From: Actinomadura graeca
GTDB lineage: Bacteria; Actinomycetota; Actinomycetes; Streptosporangiales; Streptosporangiaceae
Length of the DNA stretch: 64,000 bases
NCBI RefSeq assembly: GCF_019175365.1
Contig: NZ_CP059572.1
Location: 2,728,001 to 2,792,000 of the forward strand
Direction: 5' to 3'
Numbering within the stretch: position 1 is the stretch's first letter; the number at the start of each line of letters is the position of its first letter. The translations under genes were made by a program, and so were the position numbers. Positions 25,446-34,287 of this stretch are shown one piece after another. The notes beneath the pieces were generated by a model that searched no databases, was not told the origin of the DNA, and was given only the letters and a program-made list of their open reading frames with translations.

Positions 25446-28400
25446 TCAGGGTTGGGTGGTGGTGAACACGACGTCGACCCAGTAGTTGGACGTGGACGCG
25501 TTGCCGGGGAACCCGCCGGACCCGTAGGCGTACACGCCGTTCGGGCCGTCCTCCCCCGCGCGCAGGGCGTGCAGCGGCGGGGCGTCGACGCCCGCGTTCG
25601 CGAAGCCGCCGATGTTCGCCGAGTAGTGCCCGTTCGGCGCGAGGTAGGACACGATGTAGGTCGTCCCGGCCGTCACCTGCACTGGGCTGGAGAAGGTGAC
25701 CTCCTGCCAGCCCTCGGCGGACTCGTTCGAGAACGTCGCAGTGGCGAGCCTGGTCCCGTCGGGCTTCCACAGGGACCCGGTGTGCGTCCCGGTGTTGCCC
25801 GCGCCCTTGTAGAAGCGGACGCCCGTGACCCAGCCACCCGAGTCGGCGCGGAACTTCATGCCGAGCTCCACCGACCCGTTGTCGTCCACGCTCGGGACCT
25901 GCGGCGCGCTCTCGTCCGCCCAGACCGAGCACGGGCACGTGCCCGGCGTGGTCTGCTTGGCCGTGGTGAACGACCAGGTCCGCGCCGACGCCAGCGTGTT
26001 GCCCGCGAGGTCCTTGGCGCCCTCCACCTTCACCGTGTACTTCGTCCGCCAGCCGAGCGCGGACGCCGGCGTGAAGGAGGACGTGCGGGTCGCCGGGTCG
26101 TAGGCCACCGATCCCGGCACCGCGGCGCCGCCGGGGCCGGTCACCGTGAACTGCACCGTGGCGCCCTGGACGGCCTCGTCGAACGTCACGGACGGGTGCA
26201 CCGCCCGGGGGACGCTCGTCGCGCCGTCCGCGGGGCTGACCACGTCGATGGTCGGCGGCGAGGTGTCGCCAGGCGCGACGACCGAGAACACCGGGTCCAC
26301 CCAGTAGTTCGCGGCGCCGTACGTCTGGTTCGGGAACCGCGAGGTCGCGCTGTAGACGTAGACCCCGTTGCCGCTCGCGGCGTCGTTGGACGGGGCGTGC
26401 AGCGGCGCGTTGTCGTAGGCGTTGCCGAAGAAGCCGCCGTCGGCCGAGTAGTTGCCCTTCGGTGCGAAGTAGGAGGCGACGTAGGTGACGCCGGCGCTCA
26501 CCGGCACCGGAGCGGAGAACGTCAGCCGCTGCCAGCCGGACGTGGTCTCGCCGGTGAACGTCCCGGTGGCGAGACGGGTGCCGTCCGTCTTCCACAGGGA
26601 TCCGGTGTGCGTCCCGGTGTTCCCCGGGCCCTTGTAGAAGCGGACGCCGGAGATCCAGCCGTTCTGGTCGGCGGTGAACTTCACGCCCGCTTCGAGGGAG
26701 TTGCCGTCACCGGACGAGGGGGTCGCGGGCGCCGCGTCGCTGGGGAACAGCGTGCACGGGCACGAGCCCGACGTGGTGAACGACCACTGCGTGGTGCCGG
26801 ACATCGTGTTGCCCGCGATGTCCTTGGCGCCGCTGACGCTCGCGGTGTAGGTGGTCGCCGCCGCCAGCCCGGAGGACGGCGTGAACGTCGCCACCCGCCC
26901 GGACGAGTCGAGCGCCACCGTGCCGGAGACGGCCTGCCCGCCGGGACCCGCCACGGTGAACACCGGCGACCCGGACCGGACCGGCTCGTTGAACGTCGCG
27001 GTGATCTTGCTCCCGGTGGGGACGCTGGTGGCGTCGCTGCCGGGCCGCTTGGCGGTGACGGACGGGGCCGTCGTGTCCGGCGGCGGGTCGTAGACGACGT
27101 CCACCCAGTAGTTCGTCGCGCCGGACGTCTGGTTCGGGAATCCGCGCGCGCCGTACTTGTAGACGCCGTTCCCGCCGTCGCTGCTGGCGAGCGCCTTCAG
27201 CGGCGGGTTGTCGACCGCGCTGCTCAGGCCGCCGTAGTTCGCCGAATACCAGCCCTTGGTCGTGTGGTAGGACGCGACGTACGTCGTCCCGGCGGTGACG
27301 TGGACTGGTGTGGAGAACGTGACGTCCTGCCAGCCGAGCGTGGACTCATTGGAGAACGTCGCGGACGCGAGCTGCTGCCCGCCCGCCGTCCACAGGGTGC
27401 CGATGTGGGTCCCGTCGTTGTTGCGTCCCTTGTAGAAGCGGACGCCCTTGACGAACCCGTCGGCGTCGGCGGTGAACCGGACTCCGAGCTCCAGCTCGTT
27501 GGGGTCGTTGACGCCCTCGACCGCGGGCGTCGTGGAGTCGTTCCAGATGCTGCACGGGCACGCGCCCGGCTGCGGTGTCGGCTTGGCCGTCGTGAACGAG
27601 TAGGTGAAGTCCTGCATGGTGTTGCCCGCGTCGTCCTTGCCCCCGGTGACGGTCACCGTGAGCTTGGTGTTGTCGGGCAGCTGCGCGGACGGCGTGAAGG
27701 TCAGGACGGTCCTGGAGGCGTCCAGGCTCGCCGTCCCCGCGACGGTCGAGGTGCCGTTCTTCAGGGTGAAGACCGGGCTCCCGGCCTGCACGGGCTCACT
27801 GAACGTCACCGTCGGCTTCGTCGAGGTCTTGACGCTGGACGAGCCCGCGTACGGGGTGTTGTCCACGACGGTGGGCGCCATCGTGTCCGGCGGCTTGACC
27901 GTGACGAACAGCGGGTCCACGTAGTAGTTGCCGCCGCTGTAGGTCGAGGTGGGGAAGCCGCTGCTGCCCGACCGGTAGACGCCGTTCCCGGCGTCCGGCT
28001 CCGCCTTCGGCGCGGTCAGCGGCGGACGTTCGAGCGCGTTGATCGCGAAGAAGTTGCCGTCGGCCGCGTAGTGGCCGTTCGGCGCGAAGTAGGACACCAC
28101 GTACGTCGCGCCCGCGTCGATCTGCACCGCGATCGGGAACATGGCCGTCTGCCAGCCCGTCGCGGTCTCGTCGGTGAAGGTCGTGGAGGCCAGCTTCGTG
28201 CCGTCGGCCTTCCACAGGGTCCCGGTGTGCGTCCCGGTGTTGCCGGTGCCCTTGTAGAACCGGACGCCGGTCACCCAGCCGGACACCGCCGACTTGAACT
28301 TCACCCCGGCCTCCAGCGACACCGTGTCGCTGTCGGCGGGCGTCGCCGGGACGACCGAGTCCCCGAACAGGCGGCAGGGGCAGCCCACGGCCACCGCCGT

Positions 28401-30305
28401 CCCGGCGCCCGGGGTCTCGATGTTGCCGCTGTCGTCCACCGCGCGCGTCTTGATCGCCACCGGGCCGTTGCCGGTCGCGTCCCACTTGTAGGTCCAGCTC
28501 GCCCGGCCGGTCGCGGGATGCCACGACGCGCCGTTGTCGGTGGACACCTCGACTCCGGCGACCCGCCCGCCGCCGCCGTCGGTGGCCGTCCCGGTGACGG
28601 TCACCGTCCGGCCGTTCACGATCTGCGTGTTCGCCACCGGCGAGGAGACCGTGGACACCGGCGCGGTGTGGTCGGTCGAGGCCGTCGCGCGCTTCAGGCT
28701 GCTGTCGAGGAGCTGGTACGGCTGCACGCCCATGTCGGCGAACAGGTTGATCGTCGCCTGCTGGATCCGCGGGTCGGGCGACGAGGGCGCCTCGGACGGC
28801 TTGTCGTGCTCGGCGTCCAGCCCCCACGACCACTGGACCGTCCCCGCGCCGAACACCAGCGCGCCGCTCGGCGCCCGGTACATCGTCAGGGAGTGCGTCG
28901 CCCTGCCCGGCGCGACGTTGAGGCCGTAGTCGATGAGCTTCTCGGGGACGTCCGCCGTCGTCGTCGACATCCGGAACAGGCCCGCCGGGCGGGCGCCGTT
29001 GTCGAGGTCCTCGTCCCACTCGTACCCGACGGTCTGGTCGGCGAGCGTCATCGTCGTCCCCGACGCCTGCTCCGCGACGGGTGTGCCGCGCCAGAGCCGC
29101 ATCTTGCCGTCCGCCTCGGGGACCTTGAGCGCCACGCCGCAGCAGTTCACCGTCCAGATCGTGCCGGTCAGCCCGTTCTCGGGACGTCCTCCGTCCGAGG
29201 GCGGGCTGAACCGGGGATCGCGCCAGCTGCCCGTCCACGTGCTCGTCGGGTCGGTCTTGGCGTTGGCGCGGGTCTCCTTGTAGGTCACCAGCGTCCGGTA
29301 GGCGGCGCCGCCGGTGCCGTTCTCCCAGCGCGTCTTCCAGAACACCTCGTTGCCGCTGAAGAAGGCCAGGTGGACGCCCGCGTCGCGGGCGGCCTCCACG
29401 TTGGCGCGCTCGGCGCCCGACCAGTACTCGTCGTGCCCGACCGACAGGAACGTCTTGTGGTTCTTCAGCAGCGGGCCGCGCTGGTCGGCGTCGGCGCCGG
29501 CCATGTAGCTGACGTCGTACCCGTTCGACTCCAGGAAGCGGATCATCGGGTACTCGTTGGCGAAGACGAAGTCACGCCCCCACGGGGTGCCCTCGCGCGT
29601 GTCGAACGGGCGGTTGTAGCTGACCTTGACGGCCCGTCCCGGCGCGGCGGTGCTGTCACCGAAGTACAGGCTGTTGCCGCCCCACCTGTTGTACGCCTGC
29701 CAGGTCGTGTCGGACGTCTTGAACAGCACGTCGGAATGGCTCGCGTCGTTGCGGACGACGAACATGATGTGGTTGTCGTCGTTGGCCCCGTCGGTGCGGG
29801 AGATGTGCGCGAAGTAGACGCCGGACACCGCGTCGCCCGGAACCTGCCAGCTCGCCGACACGCCCCAGTTGCCGCAGTCGATGAGACCGGTGGCATCGTC
29901 GGTGAGACAGGACGGCTGGCGCTGCGGCAGCGCGGCCGAGGGCGTCACCGAGGCGACCTTCCGCGCGCCGTTGCCGCCGTAATAGCCCATCCGGTAAATG
30001 TCGATCGAGTACCGGCTCGCGGGCGTGTTCACTTTGAACTGGACCTGCTGACCGACATTGACACTGAAGTTCGCTGAGAAACCTTCGATGGTCTGCCCGC
30101 CACCGGAGATCTTCTCCCACTCCGACGACGGCGAACCAGGCTTGGAATTCTCGCACGCGATCGGATTTCCGCCGCTGTCGCACGGACCGGCGGCCGCCAG
30201 CACGGCCGGCTGGCCCAGCGCGGCCAGCCCCGTCACCACCAGCCCGGACACGAGCAGCAACAGCACCGTCACCCGGCTCGCCCGCTGCTTCCCGCCCCGA
30301 TTCAC
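25446..30305 (-). CDS. Giant secreted protein: DMFase-beta-like domain, Ig-like domain, four DUF4082 and three Big_5 modules
   Basis: 1619 residues. The signal peptide ends near PAVLAAAG (start GTG 30305 with GAGGG just upstream). The ~460-residue N-terminal part resembles the N,N-dimethylformamidase beta-subunit-like domain (YRMGYYGGNGARKVA, FLSVGHDEYWSGAERA, LAFFSGNEVFWKTRWENG, VGYEWDEDLDNG). An Ig-like domain with VSTDNGASW follows. Then come four DUF4082 modules, each opened by a CPC motif (near 28380, 27550, 26755 and 25930) and containing VRFYKG. Three Big_5 domains (DTxxPTV...FTTAK) alternate with the DUF4082 copies. The modules are probably polysaccharide- or cell-wall-binding and structural. 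An enzymatic role for the N-terminal domain is unproven. It sits 17 bp upstream of the oxidoreductase in the same direction. Confidence 0.88.
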   Translation of the reverse strand: MNRGGKQRASRVTVLLLLVSGLVVTGLAALGQPAVLAAAGPCDSGGNPIACENSKPGSPSSEWEKISGGGQTIEGFSANFSVNVGQQVQFKVNTPASRYSIDIYRMGYYGGNGARKVASVTPSAALPQRQPSCLTDDATGLIDCGNWGVSASWQVPGDAVSGVYFAHISRTDGANDDNHIMFVVRNDASHSDVLFKTSDTTWQAYNRWGGNSLYFGDSTAAPGRAVKVSYNRPFDTREGTPWGRDFVFANEYPMIRFLESNGYDVSYMAGADADQRGPLLKNHKTFLSVGHDEYWSGAERANVEAARDAGVHLAFFSGNEVFWKTRWENGTGGAAYRTLVTYKETRANAKTDPTSTWTGSWRDPRFSPPSDGGRPENGLTGTIWTVNCCGVALKVPEADGKMRLWRGTPVAEQASGTTMTLADQTVGYEWDEDLDNGARPAGLFRMSTTTADVPEKLIDYGLNVAPGRATHSLTMYRAPSGALVFGAGTVQWSWGLDAEHDKPSEAPSSPDPRIQQATINLFADMGVQPYQLLDSSLKRATASTDHTAPVSTVSSPVANTQIVNGRTVTVTGTATDGGGGRVAGVEVSTDNGASWHPATGRASWTYKWDATGNGPVAIKTRAVDDSGNIETPGAGTAVAVGCPCRLFGDSVVPATPADSDTVSLEAGVKFKSAVSGWVTGVRFYKGTGNTGTHTGTLWKADGTKLASTTFTDETATGWQTAMFPIAVQIDAGATYVVSYFAPNGHYAADGNFFAINALERPPLTAPKAEPDAGNGVYRSGSSGFPTSTYSGGNYYVDPLFVTVKPPDTMAPTVVDNTPYAGSSSVKTSTKPTVTFSEPVQAGSPVFTLKNGTSTVAGTASLDASRTVLTFTPSAQLPDNTKLTVTVTGGKDDAGNTMQDFTYSFTTAKPTPQPGACPCSIWNDSTTPAVEGVNDPNELELGVRFTADADGFVKGVRFYKGRNNDGTHIGTLWTAGGQQLASATFSNESTLGWQDVTFSTPVHVTAGTTYVASYHTTKGWYSANYGGLSSAVDNPPLKALASSDGGNGVYKYGARGFPNQTSGATNYWVDVVYDPPPDTTAPSVTAKRPGSDATSVPTGSKITATFNEPVRSGSPVFTVAGPGGQAVSGTVALDSSGRVATFTPSSGLAAATTYTASVSGAKDIAGNTMSGTTQWSFTTSGSCPCTLFPSDAAPATPSSGDGNSLEAGVKFTADQNGWISGVRFYKGPGNTGTHTGSLWKTDGTRLATGTFTGETTSGWQRLTFSAPVPVSAGVTYVASYFAPKGNYSADGGFFGNAYDNAPLHAPSNDAASGNGVYVYSATSRFPNQTYGAANYWVDPVFSVVAPGDTSPPTIDVVSPADGATSVPRAVHPSVTFDEAVQGATVQFTVTGPGGAAVPGSVAYDPATRTSSFTPASALGWRTKYTVKVEGAKDLAGNTLASARTWSFTTAKQTTPGTCPCSVWADESAPQVPSVDDNGSVELGMKFRADSGGWVTGVRFYKGAGNTGTHTGSLWKPDGTRLATATFSNESAEGWQEVTFSSPVQVTAGTTYIVSYLAPNGHYSANIGGFANAGVDAPPLHALRAGEDGPNGVYAYGSGGFPGNASTSNYWVDVVFTTTQP

Positions 30306-30406
30306 GACACCCTCGACCAGACCATTAGTGCCCCTCAAGGCTCCGCCCCCGCCACAAGAACCGGGGCTCCCCTGAACGAGACCCCCGGCCCGCTTTCGAT
30401 GAAACA

Positions 30407-30425
30407 GGCCGGCAAATAGCCGGCC
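30407..30425 (-). terminator. Possible hairpin between acyltransferase and giant-protein genes
   Basis: GGCCGGC, five bases (AAATA), GCCGGCC: a perfect 7-bp stem between the stop at 30508 and the start at 30305 on the minus strand. There is no T-run, as is usual in high-GC actinomycetes. It could end the upstream transcript or simply shape the leader of the giant gene. A TATAGT on the minus strand (30442-30447) could be a -10 box for the latter. Confidence 0.35.
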
Positions 30426-30507
30426 CGGCGAAAGCACTCCGACTATAAGGTGGGCCGCACGGGGCGATGCCGGATTGGCCGGTGGTGGCCTCGGCGGTAC
30501 ACCTGCG

Positions 30508-31119
30508 TCACCTGTTCAGCAAGATCAGGCGTCCGCCGGAGGCTCCGTCCTTTTCGGCGTACTCCTCTCCGGTGCGCGGGCAGCGCCATCGGCCGTCGCC
30601 TTCGGGCTTCAGCGGCTCCCCGGCGCGGCCGACCCATCCGATCCGCTTCGCGGGGCTGCCCACCACGAGCGCGAAATCCGGGACGTCCCGGGTGACCACC
30701 GCGCCCGCGCCCACGAGGGCGTGGCGGCCGATCGTCCGCCCGGCGACGACGACGGCCCGCGCGCCGACCGAGGCGCCCTCCCGGACCGTGACGCCGAGCG
30801 CGTCCCAGTCGCCGGGGCGCTTGAGGCCGCCGTCCACGTCCGCCGAGCGCGGGTACAGGTCGTTGGTCAGCACGGCGGCGGGCCCGATGAACACCCCGTC
30901 CTCCAGCACCGCGGGCTCGTAGACCAGCGCGTGGTTCTGGAGCTTGACCCGGTCGCCGATGCGGACCCCCGGGCCGACGTAGGCGCCGCGCCCCACGATG
31001 CAGTCACGGCCGAGGACCGCGTCCTCGCGCACCTGCGCCAGATGCCAGATCGTGGTGCCGCCGCCGAGGGTCGCGCGCTCGTCGACGTCCGCGCTGGGAA
31101 GGATGCGGGCTTCGCCCAT
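30508..31119 (-). CDS. Hexapeptide N-acetyltransferase (WlbB/WbpD-like)
   Basis: 203 residues with a left-handed beta-helix: TTIWHLAQVREDAVLGRDCI, YVGPGVRIGDRVKLQNHALV, AVLEDGVFIGPAAVLTNDLY, PRSADV, VGARAVVVAGRTIGRHALVG, and ending AVVTRDVPDFALVVGSPAKR. The IWH-x5-AxLG and FxGPxxVxTNxxxPRS signatures are those of UDP-GlcNAc3NA N-acetyltransferases (WlbB, WbpD). The enzyme would acetylate the C3 amine made by the aminotransferase. The start at ATG 31119 has GGAGG seven bases upstream; an in-frame ATG at 31149 is less likely. The C-terminal WRCPRTGEEY tail looks like a small added zinc-type knuckle. Confidence 0.87.
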   Translation of the reverse strand: MGEARILPSADVDERATLGGGTTIWHLAQVREDAVLGRDCIVGRGAYVGPGVRIGDRVKLQNHALVYEPAVLEDGVFIGPAAVLTNDLYPRSADVDGGLKRPGDWDALGVTVREGASVGARAVVVAGRTIGRHALVGAGAVVTRDVPDFALVVGSPAKRIGWVGRAGEPLKPEGDGRWRCPRTGEEYAEKDGASGGRLILLNR

Positions 31120-31160
31120 CAAGGTGCCTCCGGAAGGTGACTGGTTCATACTCTGCCGTT

Positions 31161-31997
31161 GTGGTGAGCATCGTGATCCCCGCGCACAACGAGGCCCGCG
31201 TCATCGGCCGCCTGCTGGACGGGCTGCTGGAGGCCGCCGAGCCCGGCGAGTTCGACATCGTGGTGGTGCCGAACGGCTGCACCGACGAGACCGCCCAGGT
31301 CGCGGGCTCCTACGGCCCTCCGGTCCGGGTGGTGGAGTCGCCGGAGGCGTCCAAGGCGGCGGCGCTGCGGCTCGGCGACGAGGCCGCCCGCGGCTTCCCC
31401 CGCCTGTACGTCGACGCCGACGTGGAGCTGCGCACCGCCGACGTGCGGGCGCTCGCGCAGGCCCTCGACCGGCCGGAAGTGGCCGCGGCGGCGCCGTCCC
31501 GCCGCCTGGACATGACGGGCCGGGCCTGGCCCGTCCGCTCCTACTACCGGGTGTGGACGCGGCTGCCCGAGGTGCGCCGCGGGCTGTTCGGCCGCGGCGT
31601 CGTCGGCGTCACCGAGGCGGGCCACGCCCGGCTCGCCGCGCTCCCCCGCGTGATCGCCGACGACCTGGCGTCCTCGCTGGCCTTCGGCGCCTCCGAGCGG
31701 GCCGTCGTCGACTCCGCCGTCGTCGTCGTGCACCCCCCGCGCACCCTCGGTGACCTGCTGCGCCGCAGGGAGCGCGCCGCCGCGGGCGTCGAGCAGCTGG
31801 AGGAGGCCGAGCTCGGCCAGCCCGGCGGATCGGCCCGCACCCGCCCGTCCGACCTCGTCGCGATGGTCCGGCACGAGCCGCGCCTCGCCCCGCACATGGC
31901 CGTCTTCCTGTCGGTGACGGTCCTGGCCCGCGCCCGGAGGTCCCGCCGCAAGGGCGACTACGGCACCTGGCAGCGGGACGAGAGCAGCCGCACCTGA
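31161..31997 (+). CDS. GT2-family glycosyltransferase
   Basis: 278 residues. The nucleotide-binding start VSIVIPAHNEARVIGRLLDG, DIVVVPNGCTDETAQVA and the metal-binding LYVDADVELRTADV (DxD) mark a GT-A enzyme. A potential acceptor-side motif RVIADDLAS follows. The start is uncertain. GTG 31161 was taken because it puts the strand VSIVIPAHNE at the terminus; GTG 31137 is in frame. No ribosome site precedes 31161, and CATACT (31147-31152) could be a -10 box of a leaderless transcript. Divergent from the acetyltransferase across 41 bp, and convergent with the next gene, two bases apart. Confidence 0.83.
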   Translation: MVSIVIPAHNEARVIGRLLDGLLEAAEPGEFDIVVVPNGCTDETAQVAGSYGPPVRVVESPEASKAAALRLGDEAARGFPRLYVDADVELRTADVRALAQALDRPEVAAAAPSRRLDMTGRAWPVRSYYRVWTRLPEVRRGLFGRGVVGVTEAGHARLAALPRVIADDLASSLAFGASERAVVDSAVVVVHPPRTLGDLLRRRERAAAGVEQLEEAELGQPGGSARTRPSDLVAMVRHEPRLAPHMAVFLSVTVLARARRSRRKGDYGTWQRDESSRT

Positions 31998-31999
31998 CC

Positions 32000-33004
32000 T
32001 CACCGCCGCGGCCACCCGGGCAGCCACTCCCGCCGTGCCGCCCACAGGCGGCGCCAGTCCTCGCCCCGCGCGGTCGCCCGCCCCTGCCGCTCCGGCCGCG
32101 CCGACAGCAGGCGGCTGAGCGTCGCCCGCGCGAGGACGCCGAGCGCGAGCAGGCCGACGGCGGCCTGGGCGAGGCCGGGCGGAAGGTGCCGGCGCAGCAG
32201 GGTGGCCTTGCCGGTGAACAGCAGCACCAGCTTGCCGATGCTGCTGGACGACCCGCCCACGTCGTGCTGGTAGACGCCCCGCCCGGTGACCGTCGGCCGG
32301 TAGCCGCGGGCCGCGGCCCGCAGGCACAGGTCGGCGTCCTCGGCGTACATGAAGAAGCCCTTGTCGAACCCGCCGGTCTCGTCCCAGGCCCGCCGCGAGA
32401 CGAGCATGAACCCGCCGGTGACGACCGGGACGCGCCGGACCTGGTCCTCCCCCGTCCAGGGCCGCGGCGACTCGGGGTCGAAGATCCGGTTGCCCGGGAA
32501 CACCGACGACAGCATGAACGCGAAGCAGAACGCGGGCCACAGCCCGGGCCTCCCCCACCACGACCGCGGATCGGCCGAGCCGTCGCGCCCGACGCACCGC
32601 CCGCCCGCGATCCCGATCGCCGGGTCCGAGCGCGCGCAGTCCAGCAGCGCCTCGACGCTGCCGGGCGCGGGCACGGTGTCGGGGTTGACGAACATCAGCC
32701 AGGGGAACCGGGCGCGCTCGGCGCCGGCATGGCAGCCGTGCGCGAACCCGCCGTTGTGGCCGGTCTCGATGACCCGCGCGTCCGGCGCCGCCGCCCGCGC
32801 CACGTCCGGCGTCTCGTCGCCCGAGTCGTTGTCGACGATGATCAGCTCCGCCGGATACCGCCCGGCCGCGTGCCGCAGCGCCGCCACGCAGTCGCCGATG
32901 TAGCGGGCGCTGCGGTAGGTCAGGACGATGATCGAGACGCCCTCGCCCTCCGGCACGGGGGCGTCCGCGCCGAGGAACGTGGTACCGCTGAGATCGGGCC
33001 GCAC
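32000..33004 (-). CDS. GT2-family glycosyltransferase, rhamnosyltransferase-like
   Basis: 334 residues. The GT-A motifs are clear: VSIIVLTYRSARYIGDCVAA, LIIVDNDSGDETPDV, NGGFAHGCHAG, the DxD equivalent FVNPDTV, VTGGFMLVSRRAW and FFMYAEDADLCLR. This last pattern (GGF-x-LV, F-x3-EDxDLC) is typical of the WbbL-type rhamnosyltransferase group. The C-terminal part carries a hydrophobic helix (AVGLLALGVLARATL). The GTG at 33004 has GGGGGAGG just upstream, better supported than an ORF start at 33100. It is the rightmost clear gene of the polysaccharide locus. Confidence 0.87.
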   Translation of the reverse strand: MRPDLSGTTFLGADAPVPEGEGVSIIVLTYRSARYIGDCVAALRHAAGRYPAELIIVDNDSGDETPDVARAAAPDARVIETGHNGGFAHGCHAGAERARFPWLMFVNPDTVPAPGSVEALLDCARSDPAIGIAGGRCVGRDGSADPRSWWGRPGLWPAFCFAFMLSSVFPGNRIFDPESPRPWTGEDQVRRVPVVTGGFMLVSRRAWDETGGFDKGFFMYAEDADLCLRAAARGYRPTVTGRGVYQHDVGGSSSSIGKLVLLFTGKATLLRRHLPPGLAQAAVGLLALGVLARATLSRLLSARPERQGRATARGEDWRRLWAARREWLPGWPRR

Positions 33005-33205
33005 CGCATCCTCCCCCGGACCGTCCAAAGCTGGTTGACAGCGTGCACCATCGCACCCGCCGCGACCCGGATGCTGACCGGTCGTGGTCAGAGTGACCAA
33101 CCTTGTCGTAACTTATCGCCTCATGTCCATCTGAGCTGCGGAGATTCCGTCCGCAGATCCCCGGACTCCCCGCTCGGCGCGCCCCCGGTGTGTCCAGGAT
33201 GGGTC

Positions 33206-34132
33206 ATGCCCTTCCCCCTGATGCCCGGCTACGACCACATCAACGTGGTCGCCGACCTCGACCCCGGCGCGGCACTGCGGGACATCGAGCTCGGTGAGCG
33301 GATCCGGGACTACCCCAAGCTCCTCCCGGCCGGCTCCCCCGACTTCGGCCACGCCGTGCAGACCGGCACCGAATGGCGGATCGGCTCGTCCGGCTCGTCC
33401 GACCCGTCCTCCGCCCGCTACTCCCTCGCGTTCGACCTCAGGCGGGACGCGGCGGACCTCGGGGAGGACCCCACCGCCCACGCCATGCGCGCCGCCGCCG
33501 ACCGGCTCGACCCCGAGGACGGCGAGCAGCTCCCCAAGGACGAATGGGAGATCGGCGACCGCCGCTACCGCGTGATCCGCATGGAGCGCTTCGCGCTGAT
33601 CGGCGACCGCACGATGGAACCACCCCGCGGCTGCGACGACACCCTCCGCGGCGACGACCCCCTCGCCGGCCACCTCATCGACCCCCGCGCCCCCGCCGGC
33701 CACTGGGAGGCCCAGCTGCGACTCAACCTCGTCGGCTTCACCGCCCTCCCCAGCACCGCCTCCGACGCCGCCCGGACCGAGACCCACCACGCCATCCTCA
33801 CCCACCCCGGCGTCGTCCTGCTCCCGCCCTCCTTCACGGTGGTGGAGGTCGAGGGCGACACCTGGCGCCCCCTCACCGGCGGCGACCGCCCCGAGGAGGC
33901 CCGCCGCCGCCTGGCCCGCCACTTCTGCGACGTCCTCCCCCGCCTCCGCGAGTTCCAGGGCGACCCCGTCCCACCGGCCGAACGCGCCCGGTGGGCGGAG
34001 GCGTCCAAGCACATCGAGGCCACCACCGACCACACCTTCACGATCATGGACCGCGAGTTCCGCATCCTGCGCATCTCCAGAATGCTCCGCCTCGGCAAAG
34101 ACGGCCCCGAAGCCCCCCGCCCCTCCGACTGA
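33206..34132 (+). CDS. DUF5954-family protein
   Basis: 308 residues, no signal or membrane segment. The C-terminus REFRILRISRMLRLGKDGPE followed by APRPSD matches the DUF5954 ending seen in actinomycetes. The repeated RRYRVIRMERFALIGDRTME half-way is a second copy of the same motif, so the domain may be internally duplicated. A motif LTHPGVVLLPPSFTVVEV lies between them. The start ATG 33206 has CAGGA upstream. The function is unknown. It is followed 17 bases later by a small zinc-motif gene and a methyltransferase in the same direction, and may be co-transcribed with them. Confidence 0.75.
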   Translation: MPFPLMPGYDHINVVADLDPGAALRDIELGERIRDYPKLLPAGSPDFGHAVQTGTEWRIGSSGSSDPSSARYSLAFDLRRDAADLGEDPTAHAMRAAADRLDPEDGEQLPKDEWEIGDRRYRVIRMERFALIGDRTMEPPRGCDDTLRGDDPLAGHLIDPRAPAGHWEAQLRLNLVGFTALPSTASDAARTETHHAILTHPGVVLLPPSFTVVEVEGDTWRPLTGGDRPEEARRRLARHFCDVLPRLREFQGDPVPPAERARWAEASKHIEATTDHTFTIMDREFRILRISRMLRLGKDGPEAPRPSD

Positions 34133-34149
34133 AGAAAGAGGCTCCGGTC

Positions 34150-34287
34150 ATGGGAAAGCACAGCACGAAGGAGACCTGTCGACGCTGTGGCGGGTCTGGC
34201 ACGATCGTCGTCGATTCGGATGGCAAGGACAGCCGAAGCCAGGAAACAAGAAGTTGCCCGGGGTGCGGAGGGACTGGAGAGGCATGA
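34150..34287 (+). CDS. 45-residue protein with two CxxCxGxG zinc motifs
   Basis: A very small protein, MGKHSTKETCRRCGGSGTI...RSCPGCGGTGEA. The two CxxCxGxG boxes are the DnaJ-type zinc-binding motif, so it probably folds around one zinc ion. The start follows TCCGGTC, a weak ribosome site. The stop overlaps the methyltransferase ATG (ATGA), so the two proteins are translated together. Such short zinc-knuckle proteins are often missed by gene callers. The role is unknown; it may be a partner or substrate-presenting factor for the methyltransferase. Confidence 0.7.
   Translation: MGKHSTKETCRRCGGSGTIVVDSDGKDSRSQETRSCPGCGGTGEA

Noticed and set aside
25059..30077. A 1672-codon open frame on the plus strand
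   Set aside because: It is antisense to the DUF4082 protein. Its translation is Arg/Gly/Val/His-rich with no domain, as expected for the shadow of a high-GC gene.
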